A stretch of 61,128 nt of DNA, taken from Alphaproteobacteria bacterium (GTDB lineage: Bacteria > Pseudomonadota > Alphaproteobacteria > Rhizobiales > Beijerinckiaceae). The notes beneath the pieces were generated by a model. That model saw only the letters and a list, made by a program, of their open reading frames with translations, had not been told where the DNA came from and made no database searches. Each line of letters begins with the position of its first letter. The stretch's first letter is position 1. The DNA lies in NCBI GenBank assembly GCA_021325385.1, contig JAJPHH010000158.1, positions 1 to 61,128 of the forward strand, given 5' to 3'. Of the stretch, positions 46,378 to 55,516 are shown piece by piece. Position numbers and translations under genes: made by a program.

Positions 46378-47421
46378 CTACTTCGGCCTCAGTTCGACGC
46401 CGACGCCTTTATTGACGAATTGCGTGGTGTAAGCCTTCTTGTAATCCGTGTCCGACTTGACCAACCCCGCCTTCACCATCTTGTCGAAAAAGTCCTTGAT
46501 CCGCGCCTCGTCCATCGCGCCGATGCCGAGCTTCAACGTGTCGCCGGAATCGACGATGCCGTATTCTTTGAGCTTGCCGATCGAATAGGCGATCTGCTCG
46601 TCGTTCATTTCGGGGTTATCTTTTTTTATGGCCTCGTTCGCCTTTTTATTGTCGCCGTAAAGATAATGGTACCAACCGATCGCGGAGGCGTCGACGAACC
46701 GCTGAACAAGGTCGGGATTTTTCTCAACGAGATCGCGACGGGTCTCGATCAAGGTCGAATAGCTCGAATAGCCATAGTCTGCGAGCAGGAAGATGTTTGG
46801 CTTGAACCCGCCCTGCTTCTCCACTTCGAACGGCTCGGATGTGATGTAGCCCTGCTGGATGGAATGTTTGTCGGCGATGAACGGCGCCGAGTTGAATGTA
46901 TAGGGCTTGACGTTTTCGTCCTTGAAGCCCCAGGCGGTGCGCATCCATGCATAGAACGAGGTCACGCCGCCTTGGCTGATATAAGCGGTCGCTTTCGGCA
47001 GGTCCGTCCATTTGTCGAGCCCCACCCCGGGATGCGACATCATGATTTGCGGATTCTTTTGAAAATCGGCGGCGACCGGGATGGTCGGGACGTTTCGTTC
47101 GACGCCCAAGAAGTCGCCGAGCATGTCCCCGCCCATGAAGAATTCGATCTTGCCGGCGACCAGCAGCATGCCGCCATTGGTTTGCGGCCCGCCCGGCATG
47201 ATCGTCACGTCGAGGCCGTATTTAGCGTAAGTCCCGTCGACCACGGCCTGATAGAAGCCGCCGGCCTCCGGGTCGGCGAGCCAATTGGTCCCGAATGTGA
47301 CCTTATCGAGCGCCAACGCGGGGCTCGCCGACAGAACTGCGCCGCCCAGAAAGGCCGCAAGGCCGGCCGCCCGGACGCCGGCGGGCGCGCGACGGGCGCC
47401 GGTCGGCCTTGTGCAACTCAT
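46378..47421 (-). CDS. ABC transporter periplasmic binding protein, NMT1/THI5-like
   Basis: A 347-residue exported protein with a twin-arginine-poor, Sec-type signal ([20 protein letters not shown]). The mature part shows [31 protein letters not shown] and [20 protein letters not shown], the NMT1 pattern seen in binding proteins for thiamine precursors, pyrimidines and sulfonates. No permease or ATPase is adjacent in the window. It is divergent from an amidohydrolase of purine-like substrates, so a purine or pyrimidine ligand is plausible but unproven. Confidence 0.85.
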   Translation of the reverse strand: MSCTRPTGARRAPAGVRAAGLAAFLGGAVLSASPALALDKVTFGTNWLADPEAGGFYQAVVDGTYAKYGLDVTIMPGGPQTNGGMLLVAGKIEFFMGGDMLGDFLGVERNVPTIPVAADFQKNPQIMMSHPGVGLDKWTDLPKATAYISQGGVTSFYAWMRTAWGFKDENVKPYTFNSAPFIADKHSIQQGYITSEPFEVEKQGGFKPNIFLLADYGYSSYSTLIETRRDLVEKNPDLVQRFVDASAIGWYHYLYGDNKKANEAIKKDNPEMNDEQIAYSIGKLKEYGIVDSGDTLKLGIGAMDEARIKDFFDKMVKAGLVKSDTDYKKAYTTQFVNKGVGVELRPK

Positions 47422-47685
47422 GACTTCCTCCCTGTTCGGGCGCCGTTCGACAAGAAACCGCCGCGCAGCGCGAATCCCTGTTTCAGATTCGAGCCCCGCA
47501 GGCCGCCGCTCCTTGGGGAGCCCCCGTTTTCGTCAATCATGTTGCACTCACTCCCCTCATTCCCGCAAGGGCGAAGTCGCGCCGTGACAAGCAATTAAGG
47601 GGCCGCCCATTCCCCGTTCATGGACAAGCGCCGCCTGGTCGCGCAGGATCGCGGCGCGGCGAGCAACCTCCAGGCTTCTGTTCAG

Positions 47686-49017
47686 ATGCGTCTATGGCTC
47701 AAGGACCCGTTGGCGATTTTTGCGGATGGCGCGGAGCGCGGCCTCGTCGTCGACGGGACGCGCATTGTCGAACTCGTCGGCCGTGGCGCGGAGCCCAGGG
47801 CGCCGGTCGCGGCGACGTTCGAGGCGTCGCGCCATGTCGTGCTGCCCGGCCTGGTGAACGCCCATCATCATTTCTACCAAACGCTGACGCGCGCTCATCC
47901 GGCGGGACTCAATCAAGAGCTCATTCCATGGCTCGTCGCGCTCAATAAGGTCTGGGCGCGGCTGAAGCCTGAACATTTCCGAGTCGCGGTCCGGCTCGCC
48001 TTGATCGAACTGATGTTGTCCGGCTGCACGGCGGCGGCCGATCATCATCAAATGTTTCCAAAGGGCCTGGAGAACGCCATCGACATCGAGATCGAAGAGG
48101 CTTTGAAGCTCGGGATGCGCATGACGGTGACGCGCGGGTCGCAGAACGTTTCAGAAAAGGACGGCGGCTTGCCGCTCGACGAAATCGTACAGGACGAGGA
48201 CGCGATCCTCGCCGACAGCGAACGCGTGCTCAAATTGTTTCACGACCCCAAGCCCGGCGCCATGATCCGCATCGCGCTCGCCCCATGTTCGCCGCTGGCG
48301 GTGACGAAGGGCGTGATGACCGGATCGGCGCGGCTTGCGGAGCGCTACGATTGCCAGATCCATACGCATCTCGCGCAAATTCCCGACGAGGAAATTTATT
48401 GTCGCCAAGCCTTCGGCATGGGGCTCGTCGACAAGCTTGAGGAGATCGGCTGGCTGGGGCCGCGTCTATGGCTGGCGCATGGCTCCTGCTTCGAGGCTGA
48501 AGACGTCGCCCGGCTCGGCGCGGCGGGCGTGGGAATCTGCCATTGCGCGGCGTCCGACATGCTGCTCGGCCTCAAGATTTGCCCGACAAAGGATTTCGAA
48601 GCCGCCGGCGCGACGATCGGCCTGGGCGTCGACGGCTCGGCCTCGAACGATTCCTCCAACATTATGGAAGCGCTGCGCCACAGCTTGATGCTGGGCCGGC
48701 TGCGCTATGGCGCGTCCGGGGTGACGCATCGCGACGTGATCCGCTGGGCGACAGAAGGCTCGGCCCGCTGCCTCGGCCGCAGCGATATCGGCCGCATCTC
48801 GATCGGTCTCGAAGCGGATCTGGCGCTGTTCACGCTGGACGAGCCGCGCTTTTCCGGCGCGCACGATCCGCTCGCGGCGCTGGTCCTGTGCGGCGCGCAC
48901 CGCGCCGACCGGGTCATGATCGCCGGCGAATGGCGGGTGATCGACGGCGCGCCGGTCGGGGTGGACCTCGCGGCGCTGCTGGCCGAGCATCGCGCGGCGG
49001 CGCGGGCGCTGGCGTGA
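47686..49017 (+). CDS. Amidohydrolase, 8-oxoguanine deaminase-like
   Basis: A 443-residue metal-dependent deaminase of the cytosine deaminase/TrzA group. Metal and active-site residues are in NAHHHFYQTLTRA (residues about 58-70), QIHTHLAQIPDEE, LAHGSCFEA and GVDGSASNDSSN. The opening MRLWLKDPLAIFADGA resembles 8-oxoguanine deaminases, so the ATG at 47686 is preferred over the one at 47620. It would convert an amino-purine or triazine to the oxo form. The binding protein gene lies divergently upstream. Confidence 0.85.
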   Translation: MRLWLKDPLAIFADGAERGLVVDGTRIVELVGRGAEPRAPVAATFEASRHVVLPGLVNAHHHFYQTLTRAHPAGLNQELIPWLVALNKVWARLKPEHFRVAVRLALIELMLSGCTAAADHHQMFPKGLENAIDIEIEEALKLGMRMTVTRGSQNVSEKDGGLPLDEIVQDEDAILADSERVLKLFHDPKPGAMIRIALAPCSPLAVTKGVMTGSARLAERYDCQIHTHLAQIPDEEIYCRQAFGMGLVDKLEEIGWLGPRLWLAHGSCFEAEDVARLGAAGVGICHCAASDMLLGLKICPTKDFEAAGATIGLGVDGSASNDSSNIMEALRHSLMLGRLRYGASGVTHRDVIRWATEGSARCLGRSDIGRISIGLEADLALFTLDEPRFSGAHDPLAALVLCGAHRADRVMIAGEWRVIDGAPVGVDLAALLAEHRAAARALA

Positions 49018-49048
49018 GGGCGGCATAGCTACGTACGACCCGAGTCTC

Positions 49049-49828
49049 CTACAGCGCCTCCCCGCCATCGATCGTCAGCGTCGCCCCGATAATATGCCGC
49101 GCGCGCTCGCTGGCGAGAAATAGCGTCGCATCGGCGATGTCCTCGACCCTGGCGATGCGGCCGGCCGGGATGCGGCGCATCATCGCCGCGCGGTCGAGCC
49201 GGCCGGCGACGAAATCCGCCTCGACGCCTTCGGTCGCGACATGGCCGGGCGCGAGGCCGTTGACGCGAATTCCCCGGCTCGTCCATTCGAGCGCCATCGA
49301 CTTGGTCAGCGAGTCGAGCGCCGCTTTGCTCGCCGAATAGAGCCCGCAGCCCGGCGCCGGCCGCTGGCCGGCGATGCTGCTGATATTGACGATCGCGGCG
49401 GTCCTCTGGTTGGCTATCGCCCAGCGCGCCAAGGCTTGGCTGCAAAAGAGCGGGCCGTTGAAGTTGACGCCGCTGAATCGCGAGGCGTCCTCGGGGGCGA
49501 CGTCGAGCAACGGGATCAAGGAGAAAAAGGCGGCGTTGTTCGCCAGAATGTCGACCGCGCCGAAGGCGGCGACAGCGTCGTCGACGAGCTTTGCGCATTC
49601 CGCCGGAACGGCGACATCGGTCTTGACCGCGATGAGCCGCGCGCCGGTCTCTCGCCCAATCTCGGTTGCGGCCTGTCGCGCGGCCTCGCCGTTGCGAGCG
49701 GCGATGACGACATTGGCGCCCGCTGCGGCGAAGGCCTGGGCGATGGCCCGGCCGATCCCGACGCTGCCGCCAGTCACGATCGCGGTCTTTCCCGTGAAGT
49801 CGAACGGCGCCTCGGATCGGCTCGCCAT
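49049..49828 (-). CDS. Short-chain dehydrogenase/reductase (SDR)
   Basis: A 259-residue classical SDR. The nucleotide-binding TGGSVGIGRAIA is at residues 19-30, ILANNAAFF gives the NNAG motif, and the catalytic SxnYxxxK is intact in SSIAGQRPAPGCGLYSASKAA. Substrate is unknown. ATG at 49828 is preferred over an upstream extension that overlaps the next gene. It is the last gene in a run with two methyltransferase-like genes and a glycosyltransferase. Confidence 0.88.
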   Translation of the reverse strand: MASRSEAPFDFTGKTAIVTGGSVGIGRAIAQAFAAAGANVVIAARNGEAARQAATEIGRETGARLIAVKTDVAVPAECAKLVDDAVAAFGAVDILANNAAFFSLIPLLDVAPEDASRFSGVNFNGPLFCSQALARWAIANQRTAAIVNISSIAGQRPAPGCGLYSASKAALDSLTKSMALEWTSRGIRVNGLAPGHVATEGVEADFVAGRLDRAAMMRRIPAGRIARVEDIADATLFLASERARHIIGATLTIDGGEAL

Positions 49829-49844
49829 GAATCGTCCATTTCTC

Positions 49845-50576
49845 TCAGATGAGGCGCGGAGGGTCGGAATAGCCGGGCGGCCGCTGCGCCGCCTCATACG
49901 CGCCGCCAGCCGCCACGCCGGCCTCGTTTTCGAACGAAGCCGGCGCGCGCAGCAGCGCGGCGGCGATTTGCTCGCGAGTCCAGACGCACATTTCCCGCGC
50001 CGGATAAGGCTGGATGTAGTCCGTGACTCGATAGTGGACGTCCCGCGGCAGATTGAATGGTTCGCCGAAAAAATCGATCAGCCGGAACCCGCCGGCTCTG
50101 ACGTCAACGTTCTTGAATTCGCCTTTGTTGATGTGGGTCGTGATCATCGCCAGCCTGATCTTCGAATCGCAAAAGTTGCGCAAGGCGCGAAAAATCAGGG
50201 CGTTCGGCAGGTGGAAGAGACAGTCGCGGCAAAACCAGACGTCGGCGCGCGGAAAAGGGTCGTGGGCGACGTCGAATTGAATGAACCGACGCCGCGGGGT
50301 GGCGTATTTCTTGCGGTTCTCCTTGACCAGAGACGCTGCGATGTCGCCGCCGATATAGGTTACGCGAGGCGGGAAGGCGACTTCCTTCATCCAGTTGAAA
50401 TCGCCGCAGGGCGCGTCGAAAAAGGTGCGGATGTCGAAATTCCGGGTGAAAGCCTCCAGTCGGCTGCGCAAATAGCGCGTATAGAACAAGGTCGAACCGT
50501 CGCCGCTGCGGCTCTCGCTGTTCCGCCATTTGTTGCGGACGGCGATGTGCTCGAAAATTCTCTTCAGCTCCGACAT
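49845..50576 (-). CDS. Class I SAM-dependent methyltransferase-like protein
   Basis: A 243-residue protein. The SAM-binding part reads FFDAPCGDFNWMKEV followed by YIGGDIAASLV, and RADVWFCRDCLFHLPNALIF fits the post-motif II region. TRYLRSRLEAF and ITTHINKGEFKNVDVR are unusual for common families. It probably methylates a sugar or other surface metabolite, judged from its neighbours. The ATG at 50576 is preferred; a 36-residue extension overlaps the next gene. Confidence 0.7.
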   Translation of the reverse strand: MSELKRIFEHIAVRNKWRNSESRSGDGSTLFYTRYLRSRLEAFTRNFDIRTFFDAPCGDFNWMKEVAFPPRVTYIGGDIAASLVKENRKKYATPRRRFIQFDVAHDPFPRADVWFCRDCLFHLPNALIFRALRNFCDSKIRLAMITTHINKGEFKNVDVRAGGFRLIDFFGEPFNLPRDVHYRVTDYIQPYPAREMCVWTREQIAAALLRAPASFENEAGVAAGGAYEAAQRPPGYSDPPRLI

Positions 50577-50632
50577 CGTTTCCCAGCCGAGCGCGCCTCG
50601 ATTTAGGCTGCGCCCTCCTCCTTCCATGCGCC

Positions 50633-51499
50633 TTAAGACGGCGCAAGCGCTGAGTCGGCCTTGACCGCATCCTTGGCGACCCAATCGGCGAGTTGCGCCG
50701 ACAGCGCGCCGCCGTCATAGGCGCGGTCGAACCGTTTGAGCGTCCCCAGCCGTCGGAAAACGCCATGCAGGAAGGATCCTATAGGCGGCGCGGTCCAAAG
50801 ATCGTAACCGGACCGCTCGAACATCGCGCTCCACAGATGCAGGAAGGTCGATTTCTTCGTCGCCTTCGCCACCGCGTCGTAATGGGCCGGCAGGAGCGGC
50901 AAATAGAAGCGATCGGCGTCGATCGGATAGAATTCGGATTCGTCGCGGGCAAGTTGATCGACGCCGTGGCGCTCGGCGAGATCGGTCAAGAGGAAGGGCC
51001 CGATCGCGCCCCAGGATTGGTCGGCGTCGGCGGCGGCTTCGGCGCGGCGGATCAGATCGAGCAGCAGCGGATGGTCAGGCGGCAGCTTGAGCACCGCATT
51101 GTTGATCAGCGCCTTGCCGCGCGCCTCGGCCTGGCGGCCATAGACGATCGCCTGCCGCGAGAAATCAGGCCGGCGCAAGCAGACGAGGTCGGCGTCGACC
51201 CAGCAGCAGCCGGTCTCGCGAATCAGCCTATAGCGGAACATATCCGCGAACATCGCAATCGACGGCTTGCCGCCGACGCGATAGCGCTCGCGCAGCGACG
51301 GGTCCGGGCAAATTTGGCGCGCGTCGGCCTGCTCGACGCCGGCCGGCAAATCGAGCGCCTCCTCGTAAGCATAGACCCGCAGCTTCGCGCCGGCGCGGGC
51401 GAAGGAGGCAAGGCAGCTATAGGCGATCGGATTGAGCGGCCCGCTCCAGAAGGTCGCAAATTCCACCGCCGGCGCGGCTTTGCGTCGCGCGGCGGTCAC
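50633..51499 (-). CDS. Glycosyltransferase with DXD motif (Gly_transf_sug-like)
   Basis: A 288-residue protein with a probable GTG start. The motif FADMFRYRLIRETGCCWVDADLVCLR contains the DAD donor-binding site and the Arg of sugar-transferring DXD enzymes. VEFATFWSGPLNPIAYSCLASF is the usual N-terminal strand and helix. FYPIDADRFYLPL and STFLHLWS follow the pattern for alpha-1,4-type transferases. It lies between two methyltransferase-like genes, consistent with a glycan-decorating set. Confidence 0.78.
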   Translation of the reverse strand: MTAARRKAAPAVEFATFWSGPLNPIAYSCLASFARAGAKLRVYAYEEALDLPAGVEQADARQICPDPSLRERYRVGGKPSIAMFADMFRYRLIRETGCCWVDADLVCLRRPDFSRQAIVYGRQAEARGKALINNAVLKLPPDHPLLLDLIRRAEAAADADQSWGAIGPFLLTDLAERHGVDQLARDESEFYPIDADRFYLPLLPAHYDAVAKATKKSTFLHLWSAMFERSGYDLWTAPPIGSFLHGVFRRLGTLKRFDRAYDGGALSAQLADWVAKDAVKADSALAPS

Positions 51500-51554
51500 G
51501 CGAGCGATCCCCTTGCAAGCACGGGAAAGGGGCGCGTCAACAGGTCAAGGCAGG

Positions 51555-52370
51555 TCAGAGAATCCTCGCCAATACGTTGCGGTTGACGTCTTCCCAATCG
51601 CCGAAAAAAGTCTCGGTCGCCAAGCGGCCCTGCGCGACGAATTCGCAGTAGACGTCGAAAATCCAGCTCGCATTGACGTCGTCAAGGAGAAGGTGCTTGC
51701 CGCGACGGCCTTCCGCGAGCCTGACGCAATTGCCGACATCGGCGCGGCAGACGTCGTCGGTATGGCCGCCGTCGACGTGATAGAGATCGAAGCTCCATTC
51801 CGATCGATTGGCGGCGAGTTCCGGCAGGACCTGCCGAGAATCGCCTTGGATGTAGCGCACCCGGCCGGGGAACTCCGCCGCCAGATAGCGCACGCATTCA
51901 TCGGTATATTTGTGAACGCCGAGATCGACGCCGGTATAGGTCAGGCGCGGATTGGCGGAGAGCGCAAGCAGCGCGCTATGACCGGCATTGACGCCGATTT
52001 CGAGCATTGAGTTCTTGAACCGTACGGCGCGCCACAGGTTGCGCCGCGCCGGCGCCAAGTCCGGCGCTGGCGGGCTGTCGTGATAGGCGTCGTCGCCGTG
52101 CCAATAGAATATCCCGCCTTCGAGGCGTTCGCCGGTCGCCTTGACAAAGCCGTTGAGCGCTTTCAACCGCGCCATCAGGGCGGGCGCAAAGATTTCGGTC
52201 CGATCGTCACGCTTGATCGTGTAGTCCGGAATCTCTTCAGGAGGAATCGGCTTGCCCGGTATCAGGGTCCGTCCCGCCGATTGCCAGGCCGCGAGAGGAT
52301 AGATCGGCGGCTTGCCGAAATCCTCGGCGGGCGCTCCGCTCGCCGAGTCCGTCTTTCGAACGTCCAGCAT
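51555..52370 (-). CDS. Class I SAM-dependent methyltransferase-like protein
   Basis: A 271-residue protein. The SAM site is in MLEIGVNAGHSALLALSANP, followed by YTGVDLGVHKYTDECV and, after motif II, WSFDLYHVDGGHTDDVC. The last element resembles O-methyltransferases and the cephalosporin-hydroxylase-like group that acts on sugars. The HVDGGH pattern implies a metal-assisted O-methyl transfer. It starts three bases after the phhB stop, so translation is probably coupled. Confidence 0.75.
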   Translation of the reverse strand: MLDVRKTDSASGAPAEDFGKPPIYPLAAWQSAGRTLIPGKPIPPEEIPDYTIKRDDRTEIFAPALMARLKALNGFVKATGERLEGGIFYWHGDDAYHDSPPAPDLAPARRNLWRAVRFKNSMLEIGVNAGHSALLALSANPRLTYTGVDLGVHKYTDECVRYLAAEFPGRVRYIQGDSRQVLPELAANRSEWSFDLYHVDGGHTDDVCRADVGNCVRLAEGRRGKHLLLDDVNASWIFDVYCEFVAQGRLATETFFGDWEDVNRNVLARIL

Positions 52371-52373
52371 CTT

Positions 52374-52688
52374 CTACGACGTCATGCTCTGGAACCGACG
52401 CGCCAGCGCGCTGATCTTCGCCGCGGTCTGAATGTCGAGATCGGTGACTTTGTGGCCGGCGTCATGCGTGCAGAAAGAGAACGAGACCTTGTTGTAGGAG
52501 TTGTGGAACTCGGGGTGGTGGTTCATCACCTCCGCCTCGATCGCGATCTGTACTATAAAAGAGATAGCGTCGCGAAACGTCTTGAAGTCATAGGACGCTT
52601 CGATGTTCGGGCTCTTATAGGTCCAGTCCTTCAGTTTCGCCAGTTCCGATGCGATCTCGGCTTCGCTGAGGATCTTATATCCGGCCAT
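52374..52688 (-). CDS. phhB: 4a-hydroxytetrahydrobiopterin dehydratase (PCD/PhhB)
   Basis: A 104-residue pterin-4a-carbinolamine dehydratase. The catalytic histidines are in MNHHPEFHNSYNKVSFSFCTHDAGHKVTDLD. It regenerates the pterin cofactor of aromatic amino acid hydroxylases; some homologues have a role in molybdopterin metabolism. No phenylalanine hydroxylase gene is in the window. It leads a run of sugar-modifying genes on the same strand, which is an unexpected position. Confidence 0.93.
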   Translation of the reverse strand: MAGYKILSEAEIASELAKLKDWTYKSPNIEASYDFKTFRDAISFIVQIAIEAEVMNHHPEFHNSYNKVSFSFCTHDAGHKVTDLDIQTAAKISALARRFQSMTS

Positions 52689-53011
52689 ATGCGCCTCCTC
52701 GATTTGATATCCAGGGTAACGGGTTTGCAGCCGCCCGACGGCCTTCGCTTGGTTTTACCCGCTGAGCCGGCGCCCATGCAACAAATCAGGAACTCGTGTG
52801 GTTTCGACCATCGTCGACATACGGGATGTGGCGATCGCCACAGCGCGTCCGTAAGGCCGGCGTTATGACCAAGATCAAATTCCGGCGGCCCATGAAACTT
52901 ACGCTCGGTTGCCAACGTAAAGGAATTGCGCAAAGGTCGCGCGTTCCGATCTCGATCGCCGGGGGCGGATCGAAAGAGAAAAAATTAGCTGATTTTTCAA
53001 AGGCGACGACC

Positions 53012-53749
53012 ATGTTGGAAGTTCGCAGGAAAGAGATTGCGCGCGCTTCTGTGCTCGGGGAGCTTGGCCTTTCGCCCCTCGTGCCGACGACGCCGGTCGA
53101 TATTTCGGCGGCTCATCATGCTCACGTCGTTGAACAGACGGTCCCCGCCCATTTCGTGATCGACGGTCTTGAGATCGACGCGCCGGCTGGCGTTTATCAT
53201 CCGACGCCGAATTCGAGTTCGCAGCTTTTCCTGCGCAACTTGAAGGCGATGGACAAGAACAAGAATCGCAAGATTCTCGAAATTGGCGCGGGCTGCGGCG
53301 CGATCTCCCTCTATCTCGCCAAATATTGGGGCGCCGAAGTCGTCGCTTCCGACATTTCGGAGACCGCGATCGAGGCCATGCGCAAGAACGCCGCGGCAAA
53401 CGACGTGAGAATCAAGACGGTCAAATCCGACCTCTTCGAGAATATCGATGAGGAGAATTTCGATCTCATCATTTTCAACGCGCCGTTGATCGACAAGGCG
53501 CCTGAAAACAATGTCGAACGCTACGCCTTGTGCGATCCGGGCGGCCAGATCACGAGAGCCTATCTCCAAGAGGCGGGACGGTTCTTGAAGGAAAGCGGGA
53601 TGGCGATCGTGTCGATTTCCAGCAATTCCGCCTATGAGGCGCTCGATGACATCGATCTGAAGCTCAAGATCGTCGGTTTCGAACTCTCGTATAGCGGCTT
53701 CTGGTGGGCGATCGTCGGCGCGCAGCTCCGGCGCCCGGATTTCTCATAG
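53012..53749 (+). CDS. Small-domain (MTS-like) methyltransferase
   Basis: A 245-residue protein. ILEIGAGCGAISLYLAKYWGAEVVASDIS is the SAM motif, and FDLIIFNAPLID replaces the NPPY type of catalytic loop of N-methyltransferases. VYHPTPNSSSQLFLRNL fits the region upstream in RsmC/PrmC relatives. Target (rRNA, protein or small molecule) is unknown. The ATG at 53012 follows AAAGG; an earlier start would add 72 basic residues unlike the family. It is transcribed opposite to the surrounding genes. Confidence 0.72.
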   Translation: MLEVRRKEIARASVLGELGLSPLVPTTPVDISAAHHAHVVEQTVPAHFVIDGLEIDAPAGVYHPTPNSSSQLFLRNLKAMDKNKNRKILEIGAGCGAISLYLAKYWGAEVVASDISETAIEAMRKNAAANDVRIKTVKSDLFENIDEENFDLIIFNAPLIDKAPENNVERYALCDPGGQITRAYLQEAGRFLKESGMAIVSISSNSAYEALDDIDLKLKIVGFELSYSGFWWAIVGAQLRRPDFS

Positions 53750-53758
53750 GGAGCGGAA

Positions 53759-53804
53759 GCGACGCAGCCGGGCGTAGGGCCTAAGTCCTAAGGGGTTGCG
53801 TCGC
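53759..53804. terminator. Inverted repeat after the methyltransferase, possible terminator
   Basis: GCGACGCA (53759-53766) pairs with TGCGTCGC (53797-53804), and a short inner AGGGCCTAAGTCCT dyad lies between. No T tract follows on the plus strand, so factor-independent termination is uncertain. It separates two convergent methyltransferase genes. Confidence 0.45.
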
Positions 53805-53839
53805 CGCCGAGCCCCCCCAATAATGCTCGCGTCAAAGCG

Positions 53840-54577
53840 TCAGGACCCTTTCGCCAGATCGGCCACATGGTCCGGCAATCGCCATTTCTGCTTCGGATCA
53901 GGCGTGTGCCGAACGGGCGCGATGTCGCCGCGCCACGCAGCGCCCATGATCTGCGCAGTCTGATAGACCAGCGTCCGCCACCCTTGCCCCCTCAGCGCGC
54001 GCAATCCGGCCGCGACATACGGCGAAGCGAGATCATGGAACAGGATCATCGCCGTCGGCTCGAGAAAGCGGCTCGTCGTCAGCGCGTCGATCTTGGGCGC
54101 GTCGGCGTCGTGATCGCCGTCGATGAAGGCGAACGACCAGCGCCAGCCGCTCTCGCCAAGCCGGACCACCTCGGCGGGGCTGAAGCCCGGAACGAAAATG
54201 GCGCGGTCGCTTGCGCCGACGCCCTCGACTGCGGCGGCGAATTCGCGCCGCCAGTCGGCGTCGGCGAGCTTGGGCTCGACGATGTGCAACGTCTTCAAGC
54301 CGGCGGCGAGCAGATGGCAGCTTGACCAACCGCGCCATGCGCCGATCTCCAGGCCGCTTTTGCCGGCGAACAGGCGCGCATTGGCGTAGAGAATGGCGGC
54401 TTCGTCCTTGTTGATGAAGCCGATCTGCGGATCGCGCCGATCGACGTACCAGGTGTGGTCGATCTCTTTCCTGAAATAAGGCCAAGTCGCCTTCGTCTTG
54501 TCGCCCGCGACCATATTCGGGAAATGGCCCGAAAGGTCCGGAAGCGCGAGATTATCCGACACGTAGTCCGTCGACAT
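53840..54577 (-). CDS. Class I SAM-dependent methyltransferase (Methyltransf_24-like)
   Basis: A 245-residue protein. SGLEIGAWRGWSSCHLLAAGLKTLHIVEP is the SAM-binding region, and WSFAFIDGDHDADAPKIDAL gives the FIDGDH catalytic/metal motif typical of Methyltransf_24 O-methyltransferases. MILFHDLASPYVAAGLRAL follows as expected. It resembles the 51555 gene in domain type but is clearly a different protein. It lies next to the surface-glycan run; acceptor unknown. Confidence 0.78.
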   Translation of the reverse strand: MSTDYVSDNLALPDLSGHFPNMVAGDKTKATWPYFRKEIDHTWYVDRRDPQIGFINKDEAAILYANARLFAGKSGLEIGAWRGWSSCHLLAAGLKTLHIVEPKLADADWRREFAAAVEGVGASDRAIFVPGFSPAEVVRLGESGWRWSFAFIDGDHDADAPKIDALTTSRFLEPTAMILFHDLASPYVAAGLRALRGQGWRTLVYQTAQIMGAAWRGDIAPVRHTPDPKQKWRLPDHVADLAKGS

Positions 54578-54913
54578 TGCTTGAAGGCTCCGGCGGTTGG
54601 CTCAGGCGCGCGAGCCCAGACGCCATTTGGGTCGCAAAGCGGCCTATGGCGAGACATAGGGCTTTGCGCCGCAAATTCCAACGCCTCGCTCTCCGTAGCC
54701 GCGCGGCGTTCGGCTTGATCTAAACGGCGCGCGCCGTTAGAGCTTTAGGCGGCTGGACCATCGCGCGTTGAAGCCGTCGAGGACGAGGGGCGTCAGATCC
54801 CGTTTTTGCGACTTTTTTCGCGGATGCTGCTTCATCAGCCGGCCATGGCCATATTCGCGTAAAGGCCGCCTTCGACATTTCGGGACGGCCAGAACAAGAG
54901 ACGATACGCCCGA
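54578..54913. other. 336-base intergenic region, no recognised gene
   Basis: Short palindromes (CGGCGCGCGCCG near 54725) and a minus-strand frame of 32 lysine/arginine-rich residues (54737-54835, start MKQHPRKKSQ) are present. Neither gives convincing evidence of a gene. The promoter of the 53840 gene (minus strand) and of the reductase (plus strand) must both lie here. No clear -35/-10 pair was identified. Confidence 0.35.
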
Positions 54914-55486
54914 ATGCCCGGACCTTTCCGCATCCTTGGTTACGCCATCGTCTCGGCCGACGGCATGATCGCCGACGCGACCGGACTGATGCCGCAAGAG
55001 CTTATTTTCGATGCGGACAAGGAGTTCTTCGAGCAGGAGTTGGACCGCGTCGACGCCGTGGTCCAGGGCCGGAATTCTTACGAGTACCAGACCAACTCGG
55101 CTGGACGCCGGCGGCTGATCCTGACCCGCCAGGTCAAGGCCTTGGCCCCGGATCCGAATTTTCCGCGCGGCTTTCTTTGGAATCCGGCGGGCGCCTCGTT
55201 CCCCGAAGCGTGCCGGGCGCTCGGTCTCGATAAGGGGACGATCGGCATCCTTGGCGGACCCTATGTTTACAAGTTGTTTCTCGAGATCGGCTTCGACGGC
55301 TTCTATCTCTGCCGCGCCGCCAATGTCGCCTTGCCGGGCGGCGTCGCGGTTTTCCCTGGCGTCGGGCCCGGCCGCACGCCCGAGGACGTTCTCAAAGAGT
55401 ATGGATTGGAGCCCGGCCCGGTCGAGACGCTGGACGCCGCCAACGCGCTGACCATGGTCGCCTGGGCGCCGCGCAGCGGCGGCTGA
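54914..55486 (+). CDS. Dihydrofolate reductase/RibD C-terminal-domain-like reductase
   Basis: A 190-residue protein of the RibD_C/DHFR fold. Typical elements are YAIVSADGMIADATG at the start, VVQGRNSYEYQ in the middle, and IGILGGPYVYKLFLEIGFDGFYLCRAA, a nucleotide-binding segment. Whether it reduces a pterin, a riboflavin intermediate or another NADPH-dependent substrate is unknown. It sits beside the ribB-like gene, convergently, which may be coincidence. Confidence 0.8.
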   Translation: MPGPFRILGYAIVSADGMIADATGLMPQELIFDADKEFFEQELDRVDAVVQGRNSYEYQTNSAGRRRLILTRQVKALAPDPNFPRGFLWNPAGASFPEACRALGLDKGTIGILGGPYVYKLFLEIGFDGFYLCRAANVALPGGVAVFPGVGPGRTPEDVLKEYGLEPGPVETLDAANALTMVAWAPRSGG

Positions 55487-55516
55487 GCGGCGGCGTTCGG
55501 CTGATCATCTCAAGGC

